A stretch of DNA of 64,000 bases from Luteibacter anthropi (GTDB lineage: Bacteria; Pseudomonadota; Gammaproteobacteria; Xanthomonadales; Rhodanobacteraceae): NCBI RefSeq assembly GCF_011759365.1, contig NZ_JAARLZ010000002.1, forward strand, positions 576,713-640,712, in the 5' to 3' direction. The notes beneath the pieces are model-generated. The model did no database searches and was not told the DNA's origin. It worked only from the letters and a program-made list of their open reading frames with translations. This document shows, piece by piece, positions 1 through 9,300 of this stretch. Both the position numbers and the translations under genes were made by a program. Each line of letters opens with the position of its first letter. The stretch's first letter is position 1.

Positions 1-243
1 TCATTCGGCACGTCGCAGGAAAGCGGTGACTGCGTGATCGCCATCGTGGGCGATGCCACGGGCGACACGCCGGGGGCGCGCATGCCGCTGCCCATGCCCC
101 AGCCCACCACGGTGCCTGGCATGCCCGACCTGCGACACACCTGGCCCATGCCCTATGTCGCCTCGTCGGTCGACGGACAGATGGATGACGAAAGCCCGAT
201 CCGGGCGCTTCCGTCATCGGGCGGCACGCCAGGGAATCGCTAA
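1..243 (+). CDS. 3' end of an unrecognised protein (5' end outside window)
   Basis: The frame is open from the first base and ends in TAA at 241-243, giving about 80 C-terminal residues that begin SFGTSQESGD. The tail is rich in Pro, Met and Gly (PLPMPQPTTVPGMP) and shows no domain I recognise. It converges on gspD, whose stop lies 39 bases away with a terminator hairpin in between. Because the neighbour is a type II secretion gene, another secretion component or a substrate is possible, but nothing in the residues shows that. The open frame could also be chance in GC-rich DNA. Confidence 0.4.
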   Translation, partial: SFGTSQESGDCVIAIVGDATGDTPGARMPLPMPQPTTVPGMPDLRHTWPMPYVASSVDGQMDDESPIRALPSSGGTPGNR

Positions 244-276
244 AAAGCACGCCTGCATCGCGATGCGAATGCAGGC
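242..276 (-). terminator. Rho-independent terminator after gspD
   Basis: Arms GCCTGCAT (251-258) and ATGCAGGC (269-276) form a stem. On the minus strand the hairpin is followed, after GTGC, by five T (A-run at 242-246). It closes the minus-strand gspIJKD operon. Confidence 0.65.
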
Positions 277-282
277 TTCTCG

Positions 283-2547
283 TCAGCCGTTGGGCCGGAC
301 CGGCCGCAACGATTCAAACTTCTGCTGGTATTCGTCGGTGACCTTGCGGGCCTCGTCGCCATTGGTGATGACGCGCGGCGTAATGAGCACGATCAACTCC
401 GTGCGCTTGCGTCCACGACTGGTGGTGCCGAACAACCTGCCGAAAACGGGTATCCGGTTGAGTCCGGGAATCCCTGTGTCGGTGAGGTCTTCGGTCTGCT
501 TGATCAGTCCGCCGAGCAGTACGGTCTGACCACTTTGCACCGCCACCTGCGTTGCCACTTCACGCTGCTGGATGGGAAAGTTGCCCGTGTTGGCGTCCTT
601 CAGGCCCGGCGAGCTCACCACCTGGTTCACGTTCATGTAGACAAGGCCACCGGGATTCACGCGCGGTCGCACGTTGAGGATCACGCCGGTGTCCTTGTAC
701 TCCACCTGGCCCACGGTGTTGTTCGTGTTCGAGTTGGTGTTGATGTAGGTCTGTGTGATGGGGATCTGGTCACCCACCTGGATGTGCGCCTTCTGGTTGT
801 TCAGCACCACCAGCGATGGCGCGGAGAGAACCTTGGTATTACCGTTGGTTTCCATCGCGCGGATGGCGACCGAAAGCTCGTTGTTGACGAAAGAATAGAA
901 GAAGCTGTCGGTCTGCGGGTTGTAAACGTTTCCGCCGTTGCCCAGCGCCCACTGCTGCTTGTTGCCGGGCTGTCCTACCGAGCCGTTCTTACCACCCACC
1001 AAGCCTTCCAGATACCACTGCACACCGAACTGGAAACTGCCCGAGAGGGTCACTTCGAGGATGCGCGTCTCGATCTGCACCTGAAGAGGCACGGTGTCCA
1101 GGCGCCGGATCGCCTTTTCGATTTCGTTCCACTGCGACGGCCGGCAGCGCACCATGATCTGGTTGCTGCCATCGACGGAGGAGATGCGCACGCCGTCTTC
1201 CGTGGTACCCGACGAGTGACGCGCCGAGCCGCTGCCGCTGCTGTCCGAACTGCTGTCACCAAGGCCACTGGTCACCGCGCCGCCCGATGCGCCCCCGCCG
1301 GCACCATTGGCACCCGCGGCAATCGACGACCCCGTCGACGAACCGGAAGGCGACGCGCTATTGCCGAATGCCCCCGTGGTGCTGCCCAGGCCCGAGCCAC
1401 CACGATTACCGAGGTCGCTGTCGCCACCGCCGATCGTGCCTGAATTCAGGCCCGGCCCCACGCGACCGCCACGATCGCCTGAACGACCACCGGAGCTGCT
1501 GCCGTAGATGTCGGTGAGGTAATCGGACAGATCCGATGCCTGCACGTTGCGCACGTCGTAGACATACAGCTGGGGCTCGTTGCCACCACCGCTGTCGATG
1601 CGGTCGATCCAGCCCTTCACTTCCTCCAGGTACGCCACCTGCGGGCTGATCACCACCAGGGAGTTGGTGCGCTCGATGGGAATGAAGCGCAGCAGGCCCG
1701 CCATGGGCGTGTTGCCCTTTTCACCGAACAGTTTGTCGAGCGTGGGCGTGAGCTCCTTCACCTGCGCGCGCTGCATGCTGAAAACCCCGACGGACATGCC
1801 CTTGAGCCAGTCCACGTCGAACGTCTTCACCGTGCGGTTGTAGTTGTCCAGCTCGCTGGTGGTACCCGCCATCACCAGCACGTTGCGCGTGGGGTCGGCC
1901 AGCAGGATCGAATCGGGCCGTGCGAACGGCTTGATGAGCTTCTGCATCTCGGTGGCCGAGATGAAGCGCAGCGGATACAACCGTGCCTGCAAGCCGCCAA
2001 TGGGCGCGGTCGCGCCGATGCTGGGCACCACGTTGCCCGGCACGGCATCCTTCGTGGGCATCACCACGTAACGGCCGTTGGTGCGGACCAGGGCATTGCC
2101 GGTCCACGACAGCAGGGTTTCGAGAATGGGCAAGGCCTCCTCGGCCGTGACCGGCTGCGACGTGGAGAAGGACACGTTGCCCTGCACGCCCGGCACGATG
2201 GAGAAGTTCTCGTGCAGCAGGTCGCCCAGAATCGCCTTCACCACCGCCTCGACCGGCTGGTTCTCGAAGTTGAAGGTGACCGTGCCCGCGCCCTGCACCG
2301 CCGGTTTCGGCGTGGCAAGACCCACCGGCTTCACGAACTGGCCGGTGCCGCGCTCGATCTGCGGATGCATCACCCCGGGCTGCTGGACAACGCCGGAACC
2401 CAGTATCGCGAGCGGACCGGGAGCGGGTTTTTCGGTGCCAGCCATGGCTTCGCGTTGCAGTGCGCCATCGTCACTGGGTTGCGGCAGCGTGGAGCATCCG
2501 GCAATGAGGGCCGCGAGAGCGAACGAAGCTGGAAGATGTGGGCGCAT
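283..2547 (-). CDS. gspD: Type II secretion system secretin GspD (copy 1)
   Basis: Outer-membrane secretin, the multimeric gate of a type II secretion system. About 754 residues from the ATG at 2547. The start is chosen because it gives a lipoprotein signal peptide with lipobox LIAGC, consistent with a pilotin-independent or lipidated secretin; an upstream ATG at 2601 would only add an unlikely extension. N-terminal N-domains start around TFNFENQPVE; N1-N2 repeats such as RTNSLVVIS follow. A long Gly/Ser-rich insert precedes the C-terminal secretin core, which contains VPLQVQIETRILEV, GDQIPITQT, DTGVILNVRPRV and VLLGGLI. It is the last gene of the I-J-K-D operon, 84 bases after gspK. It is strikingly similar to the second copy at 29679-32057, including the first residues after the lipobox Cys. 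Confidence 0.93.
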   Translation of the reverse strand: MRPHLPASFALAALIAGCSTLPQPSDDGALQREAMAGTEKPAPGPLAILGSGVVQQPGVMHPQIERGTGQFVKPVGLATPKPAVQGAGTVTFNFENQPVEAVVKAILGDLLHENFSIVPGVQGNVSFSTSQPVTAEEALPILETLLSWTGNALVRTNGRYVVMPTKDAVPGNVVPSIGATAPIGGLQARLYPLRFISATEMQKLIKPFARPDSILLADPTRNVLVMAGTTSELDNYNRTVKTFDVDWLKGMSVGVFSMQRAQVKELTPTLDKLFGEKGNTPMAGLLRFIPIERTNSLVVISPQVAYLEEVKGWIDRIDSGGGNEPQLYVYDVRNVQASDLSDYLTDIYGSSSGGRSGDRGGRVGPGLNSGTIGGGDSDLGNRGGSGLGSTTGAFGNSASPSGSSTGSSIAAGANGAGGGASGGAVTSGLGDSSSDSSGSGSARHSSGTTEDGVRISSVDGSNQIMVRCRPSQWNEIEKAIRRLDTVPLQVQIETRILEVTLSGSFQFGVQWYLEGLVGGKNGSVGQPGNKQQWALGNGGNVYNPQTDSFFYSFVNNELSVAIRAMETNGNTKVLSAPSLVVLNNQKAHIQVGDQIPITQTYINTNSNTNNTVGQVEYKDTGVILNVRPRVNPGGLVYMNVNQVVSSPGLKDANTGNFPIQQREVATQVAVQSGQTVLLGGLIKQTEDLTDTGIPGLNRIPVFGRLFGTTSRGRKRTELIVLITPRVITNGDEARKVTDEYQQKFESLRPVRPNG

Positions 2548-2631
2548 AGAGGTCGAGTGTCGCAGTACGAGATGACGGGAACAAGATGTTGCGAATCGCA
2601 AGGCCTCGGGGACCGGTACACACCCTCCCGT

Positions 2632-3552
2632 TCAGGTCGGGGGCACGTTCTGCCAGCGCAGGATGGTGTAGAGGGGGATGCGCGGATCACGCGTGGGGAA
2701 GAGCTGGTCGAAGCGCACCGTCACTCGCAGCGTCGTCGCGATCTGCCCTTCGCCCTTTGCCGTGGACTGGATGGTGACGACGGACGAGCCCTGGGCGAAC
2801 CCGGCGGGCACGCTGCCCAGCATGGCCGGCAGCCCGGTGCCGGCCGGATCGTTGCGACGCTGGGTGACGTACGCCGCGACCGCACTGGCGTCCACGCCAG
2901 GCAGCGAGGACAACACGAGGGGAGGTGCGAAGTAAGGCTCCGGACGTGGTCGCTCAGACCAAAGCGTAACGGCCGGGGCTACCCGTGCGTACAAGGCGGC
3001 GTCCATGCCGAGCACCGACTGCAATTCATCGATCGACGGGAAGGGCCCCTGCCGTGGTGCATACGTGCGTCCCGACGACTCATATCGCCGGCGCGCATCC
3101 GGATCGGGAAAACGTGCAGGCTTGCGCCAGAACTCCACTTCGGATGCCAGCCGCGTGGCCCGGTCGGTATCCGCTCCTGCGGCGACGAACAAGCCTTTCA
3201 GGATATCGACGTCGGCGGCATTGAGATCGACCTTGCCCTTCTCATCTTCCACGGTCACCGTCACCACGGCCTGGTCGATCGTGACCGCGTAGGGCTGTCC
3301 ATCGCCCACCCAGCGAGCACCGGCCGGCGGCGGTTCGGCATCGCTGCGCCGTTGCAGGTTGAGATCGTGGATGGCACGCATGATGCCCGCCTCGGCGAGG
3401 TAACGCGAACGATCCATGGATGCCACGTAACGTGTCTGTTCTCCTTCCACGCGTGCCAGGGAGGCGTAACCACCGATCATGATCGCCAGCAACGTGCAGG
3501 CCCACAGGACCACCAGAAGGGCGACCCCTCGCTGCGTGCCCCGATGCCTCAT
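2632..3552 (-). CDS. gspK: Type II secretion minor pseudopilin GspK
   Basis: Minor pseudopilin at the tip of the T2SS pseudopilus. 306 residues from the ATG at 3552, which overlaps the gspJ stop by four bases (ATGA). The N-terminus has the prepilin form: RHRGTQRG then VALLVVLWACTLLAIMIGG. GspK proteins lack the Glu at +5 found in other pseudopilins, and here that position is not Glu (VALLV). The large alpha domain typical of the family follows, with KVDLNAADVD and several SLPGVDASA-like helix-hairpin motifs. Length agrees with the family (about 300). Confidence is high because gspI and gspJ precede it directly. Confidence 0.9.
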   Translation of the reverse strand: MRHRGTQRGVALLVVLWACTLLAIMIGGYASLARVEGEQTRYVASMDRSRYLAEAGIMRAIHDLNLQRRSDAEPPPAGARWVGDGQPYAVTIDQAVVTVTVEDEKGKVDLNAADVDILKGLFVAAGADTDRATRLASEVEFWRKPARFPDPDARRRYESSGRTYAPRQGPFPSIDELQSVLGMDAALYARVAPAVTLWSERPRPEPYFAPPLVLSSLPGVDASAVAAYVTQRRNDPAGTGLPAMLGSVPAGFAQGSSVVTIQSTAKGEGQIATTLRVTVRFDQLFPTRDPRIPLYTILRWQNVPPT

Positions 3553-4190
3553 TGCAGATCCCTGCCAAGGCCACGGGCAATCGCTGCCCCATTCAATGCC
3601 GCCGCACTCTCGCGCGGCGCCACCCGCAGCGTCGGCCATGCCGCGTCGCGATCCTTGTCGTTCGTATCGATCTCCACCAGCGCCGGCAGTGTCGAACGAT
3701 CGCTCCAGTGGTCGTACCAGGCCCCACCCTTGTCGGCATAGCGGAAGCGCATGCCCCGCAGATCGCCAAGCAACGTTTCCGACGATACCGGCGGCGCCGT
3801 CGCGACACTGGTAGGAAGCGTGCCGAAAGACACCTCCATGGTCTGCGCACCTTCGCGTTCCACCAGGTGAAGGGTCACGACCTGCGCACCCAGTTGCCCG
3901 AGGTAACCAGGCAGTGGCGCGACAAAGCGAAGTTCATCGGAGCGTCCGCTGAACACGACAGGTTTGCCCTTCTCATCCACCGCCCATGGCAAGGCCGTCG
4001 CTTCGGACAATTCACGCTGGAGGAAGTCCCTTGCACCGCGCAGGGCATCGAGCCGGTCGATGGCCGATGTGCCGCGCTGCACGCTCACGGTGGTCATCTT
4101 CACCCCGGAGTACACCCCCAGCAGCAACAGGGCCAGCAGGGCCAGCGCCGCAAGCACTTCAAGCAGACTGAAGCCACGTGCCGGCGTCAT
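3549..4190 (-). CDS. gspJ: Type II secretion minor pseudopilin GspJ
   Basis: Minor pseudopilin that assembles with GspI and GspK to prime the pseudopilus. 213 residues from the ATG at 4190, which overlaps the gspI stop (ATGA). The N-terminal prepilin peptidase motif is ARG|FSLLEVLAALALLALLLLG, with Glu at +5 after the cleavage site. The middle carries GARDFLQRELSEA and the tail VEIDTNDKDRDAAWP, as in GspJ. Translational coupling on both sides supports an I-J-K trimer made in fixed ratio. Confidence 0.9.
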   Translation of the reverse strand: MTPARGFSLLEVLAALALLALLLLGVYSGVKMTTVSVQRGTSAIDRLDALRGARDFLQRELSEATALPWAVDEKGKPVVFSGRSDELRFVAPLPGYLGQLGAQVVTLHLVEREGAQTMEVSFGTLPTSVATAPPVSSETLLGDLRGMRFRYADKGGAWYDHWSDRSTLPALVEIDTNDKDRDAAWPTLRVAPRESAAALNGAAIARGLGRDLQ

Positions 4191-4585
4191 ATCTCCCCGC
4201 CTTTTCCACGAGGCTTGATTTCGTCCTGGAGACGCAAGGTGATGAAATGCAACCTTGCCGTCGTCATCCCCTCCTTCCACAGCACGTCGAGATCGACGCG
4301 ATACAGATGAAGGTCACTCGTATCTTCGGCGGCCGGCGTGATGGTCATATCCCAGCGGAACGTCGTGTCGAAACGCCCTTCGCTATGGCCGGCGATGAAT
4401 GGTTCGCCATGTCCCAGTGCTTCGAGCTTACTGTCTGCCCACATGGCAGCGCGACTTTGCTTCGTGGCTTTCGTCGTCAGGTGAGTCGACGCACCGGACA
4501 CCTGAACCAGTGCGCCAAACGCGATCGACAGCAGCAGGATGGCCGCGATCGTTTCGAGCAGGCTGAAACCCCTTTCGCGCAACAC
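4187..4585 (-). CDS. gspI: Type II secretion minor pseudopilin GspI
   Basis: Minor pseudopilin, 132 residues. I chose the GTG at 4585 because GGAGG lies six bases upstream (complement of 4592-4596) and because it places the prepilin site ERG|FSLLETIAAILLLS near the N-terminus; an earlier GTG at 4642 gives a longer, less typical leader. It starts the gspIJKD operon, 62 bases beyond the terminator of the PstS-like gene. gspG and gspH, normally just upstream, are not here, so the remaining T2SS genes must be elsewhere. Confidence 0.88.
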   Translation of the reverse strand: MLRERGFSLLETIAAILLLSIAFGALVQVSGASTHLTTKATKQSRAAMWADSKLEALGHGEPFIAGHSEGRFDTTFRWDMTITPAAEDTSDLHLYRVDLDVLWKEGMTTARLHFITLRLQDEIKPRGKGGEI

Positions 4586-4646
4586 GCCCTTCCTCCGTCG
4601 GCGATCCACCGCAAGCGTGGCATCCGCATGTTTCAGCAGCACTGCG

Positions 4647-4679
4647 AAAAGAAAAAGGGAGGGGCTCCATGCCCCTCCC
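4647..4679 (-). terminator. Rho-independent terminator after the PstS-like gene
   Basis: GGGAGGGGC (4657-4665) and GCCCCTCCC (4671-4679) form a nine-base stem with a five-base loop. On the minus strand it is followed by TTTTTCTTTT. It lies between the phosphate-binding protein gene and gspI and may let some transcripts read through into the gsp genes. Confidence 0.88.
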
Positions 4680-4711
4680 TCCAGAATTCCGGGTCCTTCC
4701 GGATTACTTCA

Positions 4712-6016
4712 TTACTGCGTGACGCAACGGCTGGCGAACGAGGAGTCGATGCCCGGAGCCGTCAGGAACGACAGACCCTGGCCCGCACCGATCTTGGTCA
4801 CGTTCGAGCGCACGGTGGTGTTGTACGGCGAGATCAGCAGGGACTGCACGTGCGCGAGATCCGCACCGTTGCCCTTCGCGTTGACCAGGAAGTAGGACAC
4901 GGCAACGATCGGGTAGCCCGAAGCCGGAACGGCGTAGGCAGCCGGATCGACGACGGCGACGCACTGGGCGACGGCCGGGGCCGGCGACAGGCTGGCGAGC
5001 TGCGGACGGCCAGCGGCGTTGTTGCTGCCGATGATCTTGTCGTAGGTCACCGTGACCGGCAGCGGGCCGCCGAAGGTGGCCGGATCGACGAACGTGGTGG
5101 CGGCGCTATCGTTGGAGATGCTGGCGCGCTGGGTGCCGCTCTGGACCGAGTTGGCGGTTTCAGCGTAGCCGATGCTGCCCTGGTTGGCACCGATCGCGGT
5201 GATCACGCCCGGGTTGCCGGAGGCGCCGACGCTGGACGAGTAGGACGACAGGTAGGCCGCAGCGGCCGTCGCATAATCCTGGTTCGTCTGGAACTGCGTG
5301 GCCTGTCCATTGCCACCGAAGGTCGCATCCGTGCCGCACTTGGCCGACAGATGGTTCGTGAAGGCGAACGAGGTGCCGCTGCCGTCAGAACGATAGGCGA
5401 TCTTGATCGGGCCGGTGACGGTCTGACCCGGCATCGGGACGATGGCCGAAGCGAGGGCAGCGTCTTCCCAGTTCTTGATCTTGCCGGAGAAGATCTGGCA
5501 AACCTGGCTTTCGTTCAGACGCAGCGCGCGGACCTGCGGCTTGTTGAAGACCACGGCGATCGCACCGGCGACGGCCGGAGCCTGCACCGGCTGGGCGCCA
5601 GTGGCCGTGTGGCCGGCCAGGTAGTTCGAGTAATCCGACGCAGAGAGCGGCGAATCCGAACCCACGAAGTGCGGCTGGCTGAGGCCGGTGCCACCGAAGC
5701 CGATGGGCGAGGTGCCATCGCAAGCAGCATTCACATTGAAGCCCGAGACGCTTCCGGCGAGGATGTTCTTGCCACCGCCGCTGCCGGTCTGGCAGTAGGT
5801 GGTGCCGACGCCGTTGGCGCTGCCGTAGGCGGCGAGCAGCGTGCCCGTGCTCGGCGTCATCAGACGGTTGGCCGTGTTGCCAGCGTAGCCGGCGGCCGGA
5901 AGGGTGGCACCGCCACCGACGAGCGTGGCGCTCTGTGCGAACGAGACCGAAGCGAGGCTCAGAAGAACAGCGCCCGCAACGAACTTCATGCGGGTATTGC
6001 AGAATGCATGACGCAT
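4712..6016 (-). CDS. PstS/DING-like secreted phosphate-binding protein
   Basis: 434 residues from the ATG at 6016 with AAGGGGA upstream. A signal peptide (KFVAGAVLLSLASVSFAQ) is followed by GGGATLPAAGY, the N-terminal motif of PstS-type periplasmic binding proteins. Later come FGGTGLSQP, SDSPLSASDY, FSGKIKNWED and YRSDGSGTSFAFT; the SDGSGT stretch matches the phosphate-binding loop of PstS and DING proteins. No pstC/A/B permease genes follow; instead the next genes are T2SS pseudopilins and a secretin. In P. aeruginosa, DING-type proteins and alkaline phosphatases are exported by the Hxc T2SS, so this could be a T2SS substrate. That role is inference from the neighbourhood. Confidence 0.85.
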   Translation of the reverse strand: MRHAFCNTRMKFVAGAVLLSLASVSFAQSATLVGGGATLPAAGYAGNTANRLMTPSTGTLLAAYGSANGVGTTYCQTGSGGGKNILAGSVSGFNVNAACDGTSPIGFGGTGLSQPHFVGSDSPLSASDYSNYLAGHTATGAQPVQAPAVAGAIAVVFNKPQVRALRLNESQVCQIFSGKIKNWEDAALASAIVPMPGQTVTGPIKIAYRSDGSGTSFAFTNHLSAKCGTDATFGGNGQATQFQTNQDYATAAAAYLSSYSSSVGASGNPGVITAIGANQGSIGYAETANSVQSGTQRASISNDSAATTFVDPATFGGPLPVTVTYDKIIGSNNAAGRPQLASLSPAPAVAQCVAVVDPAAYAVPASGYPIVAVSYFLVNAKGNGADLAHVQSLLISPYNTTVRSNVTKIGAGQGLSFLTAPGIDSSFASRCVTQ

Positions 6017-6121
6017 GGTGTTTCCCCTTGCATAGAAGCCCCCCAGATGGGGGCCCGACAAGAGTGGCCTTCTACAGTGACGCCGTGTTTTCTTCCGCAT
6101 GTCGTGATTTATTTTGCTTAG

Positions 6122-6177
6122 ATGACGGCATACACATCCGCTTTACGTAGTCACCTCACTACGCCATACGCCGTCAT
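6122..6177. promoter_or_regulatory. Nested palindromes upstream of the PstS-like gene
   Basis: ATGACGGC (6122-6129) is repeated inverted as GCCGTCAT (6170-6177). Inside it CGTAGT (6146-6151) faces ACTACG (6158-6163). The stretch is AT-richer than its surroundings and lies in the 317-base gap between the haemagglutinin stop and the PstS-like start, with no open frame of note. It may be an operator. A plus-strand CCGTCATATTCACTGTCAT resembles a Pho box but with 12 rather than 11 bases between half sites and in the wrong direction for the gene. Confidence 0.35.
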
Positions 6178-6196
6178 ATTCACTGTCATCACACAC

Positions 6197-6225
6197 AAAA
6201 AAAGAGCGAAAGCCGAAGCTTTCGC
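6197..6225 (-). terminator. Rho-independent terminator after the TpsA gene
   Basis: GCGAAAG (6206-6212) and CTTTCGC (6219-6225) with a six-base loop, followed on the minus strand by TC and a run of seven T (A-run 6197-6203). It lies about 110 bases after the haemagglutinin stop and ends the long operon. Confidence 0.85.
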
Positions 6226-6333
6226 CCTTGCATGCGCATCGGCCTGCACATCCGCATTTTCGGCGTCAGTGCAAGACTCACCTTCCCTGCATTCGCCCCG
6301 CAGTCCGTAAGACATGCAGGGGCGCCTGCTGCA

Positions 6334-9300
6334 TCAGTTGTACTTCAGATGCTTTCGCTCTTCAGGGGTAAGCAGGCTTGCACGCGCACTGTCGATGGAA
6401 CCTGTACCGATCACGCTAACAGGACTGGCGCCATCGGGAGCCGTGACACTCGCACCCGCATCCGAACCACCAAGCACGTGCACCGAGATGACAGAGGGAA
6501 GCTTGTCACGCGCGTCGTTCTGCTGCTTGCGTGCGGTTTCCTCCGCCGCCTTGGTTGCGGCACCCGCTGCTGCACTGGCCGCATTGAGTGCACCGATGTT
6601 GACGGACGCCACGACGGGAATACCCAGGGACTCACCCTTGACCTGAATGTTGTCGGCATTGGCCACACGCGCCGCAGCGATGAAGATATCGCCCGAAACA
6701 CGAATGCCCGCATCACCTGCGTCGACCGTGCCTCGCGGAGCAATGAGATACACGCTTCCCGGCGGCGCACCTTCCACCGTCTGCAGCGTTGCGATACCGG
6801 CGCCGCTGACCTGACCGCGAGCATCCAGCCGGCACCAGGCGTCGTTGTCGCAAACGTATACCGGCGGCGGTATTTCCGCCGTGGTCTTCGCACCCTGGCC
6901 TGCGTTGATATCGCCGTTCGAACTCCAGATCACCATGTTGCCACCCTGCTCGGTGAATATGCGGCTCTGGGCCAGCAACACGCTGCGATCCGAGAAGATG
7001 TTGATATTGCCCTTCTCCAGGGTAAGGATGCCCATCGTGTTCGGCCCGGCAAGAACATTGCCGTTGGAATCCGTGATCTGGGAAGGGGCTGCCGTGCTTC
7101 CGACGATGATCTGTCCGCCCGGCCCCACCAGCGTCACATCACCACCCTGCTGGGTCTGGATCGTTGTGCTGCGGATATCCAGGTTGCCCGTATACAAAGG
7201 CTGCGCCGCACCGTTGCCACCACCTTCGCCGTTGCCGTTCGCCGTGTAGCCACGAGCTGCCGGGAACAGGCTGTCGAGCGCCTGATAGCCGCGCGCGTAC
7301 TGGTTGTGGAACGGACTGAGGGCGTTGTTGTAGTCACTTCCCACCGTCGCAAGGATGCGGAACAGGACGCGTTCCGCAAAGAGCCTCTGTACGTACTCCG
7401 GCTCCCTGGACAGAAGCTGCCTGGCCTGTGCCACGGTCAACGTGATGACCGGCTTGTCTTTCACGTAACCGGTATCGACGACCTGTCCTGCAACACGACG
7501 GGTCATGAACGCAACCAGATCATCATCGAAGCTGCCAAGGCCGGAGGTCGCATCGGGCTGATCCAGGTACCGGGCCAGGAAGGCTGCCGTGTCTGTTCCG
7601 GGGCCGACACCGAACGCCACATTCACATCGGCGCCTTCGTGAGGCAGGGCTGGATTGTAAAGATTACCGACCGACTGGATGCCCGTAGGCATCTTTGGTG
7701 TAGATGTCGCAATCACCTCGGCCTGGGTGGTAAGAGGACCAATATCCCGACCCGCTTCCACAAGGAAACTTCCCGGGCCGCCCACAAGCATCTGCCCGGG
7801 CAATGCGTAGCCATTCAGGATGTAGCCGTCGAATCCCTGGGCCTGGAACGCCGTGTCATAGATGTCCCTGCCCGCCGCGATCCGCGTTATGTCGGCATCA
7901 TGCGCATGCTGGCCGATGAAAGCCAGGTTCACGATATCCCGGCCCGCATAGATCATCGCCTGCTTCTGCGGAGCAATCAGAAGGGACAGGTAGTTGAAGC
8001 CATTGGGTGCCTCGATGCCATCCTTGATGTCGCCGTGCAGCGAATAGATTCGCACCGGTTCGTGGTCGTCTCCATGAAGCGGCGTGGCATCGTGATAGTT
8101 CAGCGGGGAATTTTCCGTGAATAGAATATACGTGCCCGACCGCGTTATCGGATTCAATGGCGAAGGCAGACTGGTCGCGGAATCGATCAATCCGAAGAAC
8201 GACGCCCGGCTATCGGATACCGTCTGGCGGGAAAGGCTGATGTCATCGCTGGCCATGACCGTGAGATTGCCCTTGGCCGACGGATAGAGCTGGCCATCGG
8301 CAAGTATGTCGATGGCACCATCCAGCGCCGTCATCGACACGGTCGCGGGGAGGACGGGTCCTGCCACGCCGTTCATGCCAAACACGGCGCCTGGCGCTTT
8401 CAGGCTACCGAAGCGCAGATCGCCCGTCGTTGTGGACACATCGATCGACGAATCACTGCTGTAGGACTGGCTGTCTGCGTGGCCAGCCGGCAGAAGCGCC
8501 TGGAAGCCTGGCGCAGAATAGTAGGACGGGTTGTACACCCCGCCGAGATCCAGGCCATTCGTCGCATGAACAGAGACGTTGCCGTCCTGCATCGCGATAA
8601 TGGTTGACAGAGGTGTTGAAGGCGCGCCTGCCGTGGCTGGCAGCGCAAACTGGGCCAGATCGGGCGACGCCCCGATGATTCCATCGGCATCGATGCGACC
8701 CTTTCCGCGAGCGACGAAGTAGCCACCGCTGAGGATGTCTCCTCCCGCGTGCACGGAAAGATCCCCTCCGCCGACCGTTACCACGCCCTGGCCTGACGGA
8801 TTCATGTACCAGGTGGTCGGCAACGAGACGAAGAGCTGCGAAACGTCTCCACCCGCGTTCACCGAGACGTTGCCGCCAACGCTCATCACGCCCTGACCGA
8901 AGTTCCCGAAGTTGATGGACGAACGACTGCCGTCAGCCGCGTTGCCCGTCTGCATCCACTGCCACCAGTACTGGGCCAGCGATGCACCTGGTTTCGTGCG
9001 GGTACTGCTTCCGTCCGGGTCGGTGGGGTTCTGGATGGCATCGATATCACCCTTCGCGACCAGGCTGATATCTCCGGCACGATCAGGATTGACCAGCCCC
9101 GTGACAAGCATGTCCGGCTGGGTGTCTGCCTGCCCGGGCGCCTTCACCGAGGGCCGCAGGACCGCAACATCCGTACCCGCCGTGGTGCCGTCGGCGGGTA
9201 CGCCCGCCGTATAGATGCCCGCCGGTGACGCGTTGTCCAGCCATCGGATATCGCCGGAGGAGGCCACGTCGATGGAACCGCTTCCCGTGCGAATGGTCGT

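Noticed and set aside
4178..6121. Long plus-strand open frame of 647 codons opposite the PstS-like and gsp genes
   Set aside because: It is antisense to clear pseudopilin and binding-protein genes, and its composition is the Arg/Asp/Gly mix typical of frame shadows in GC-rich DNA.
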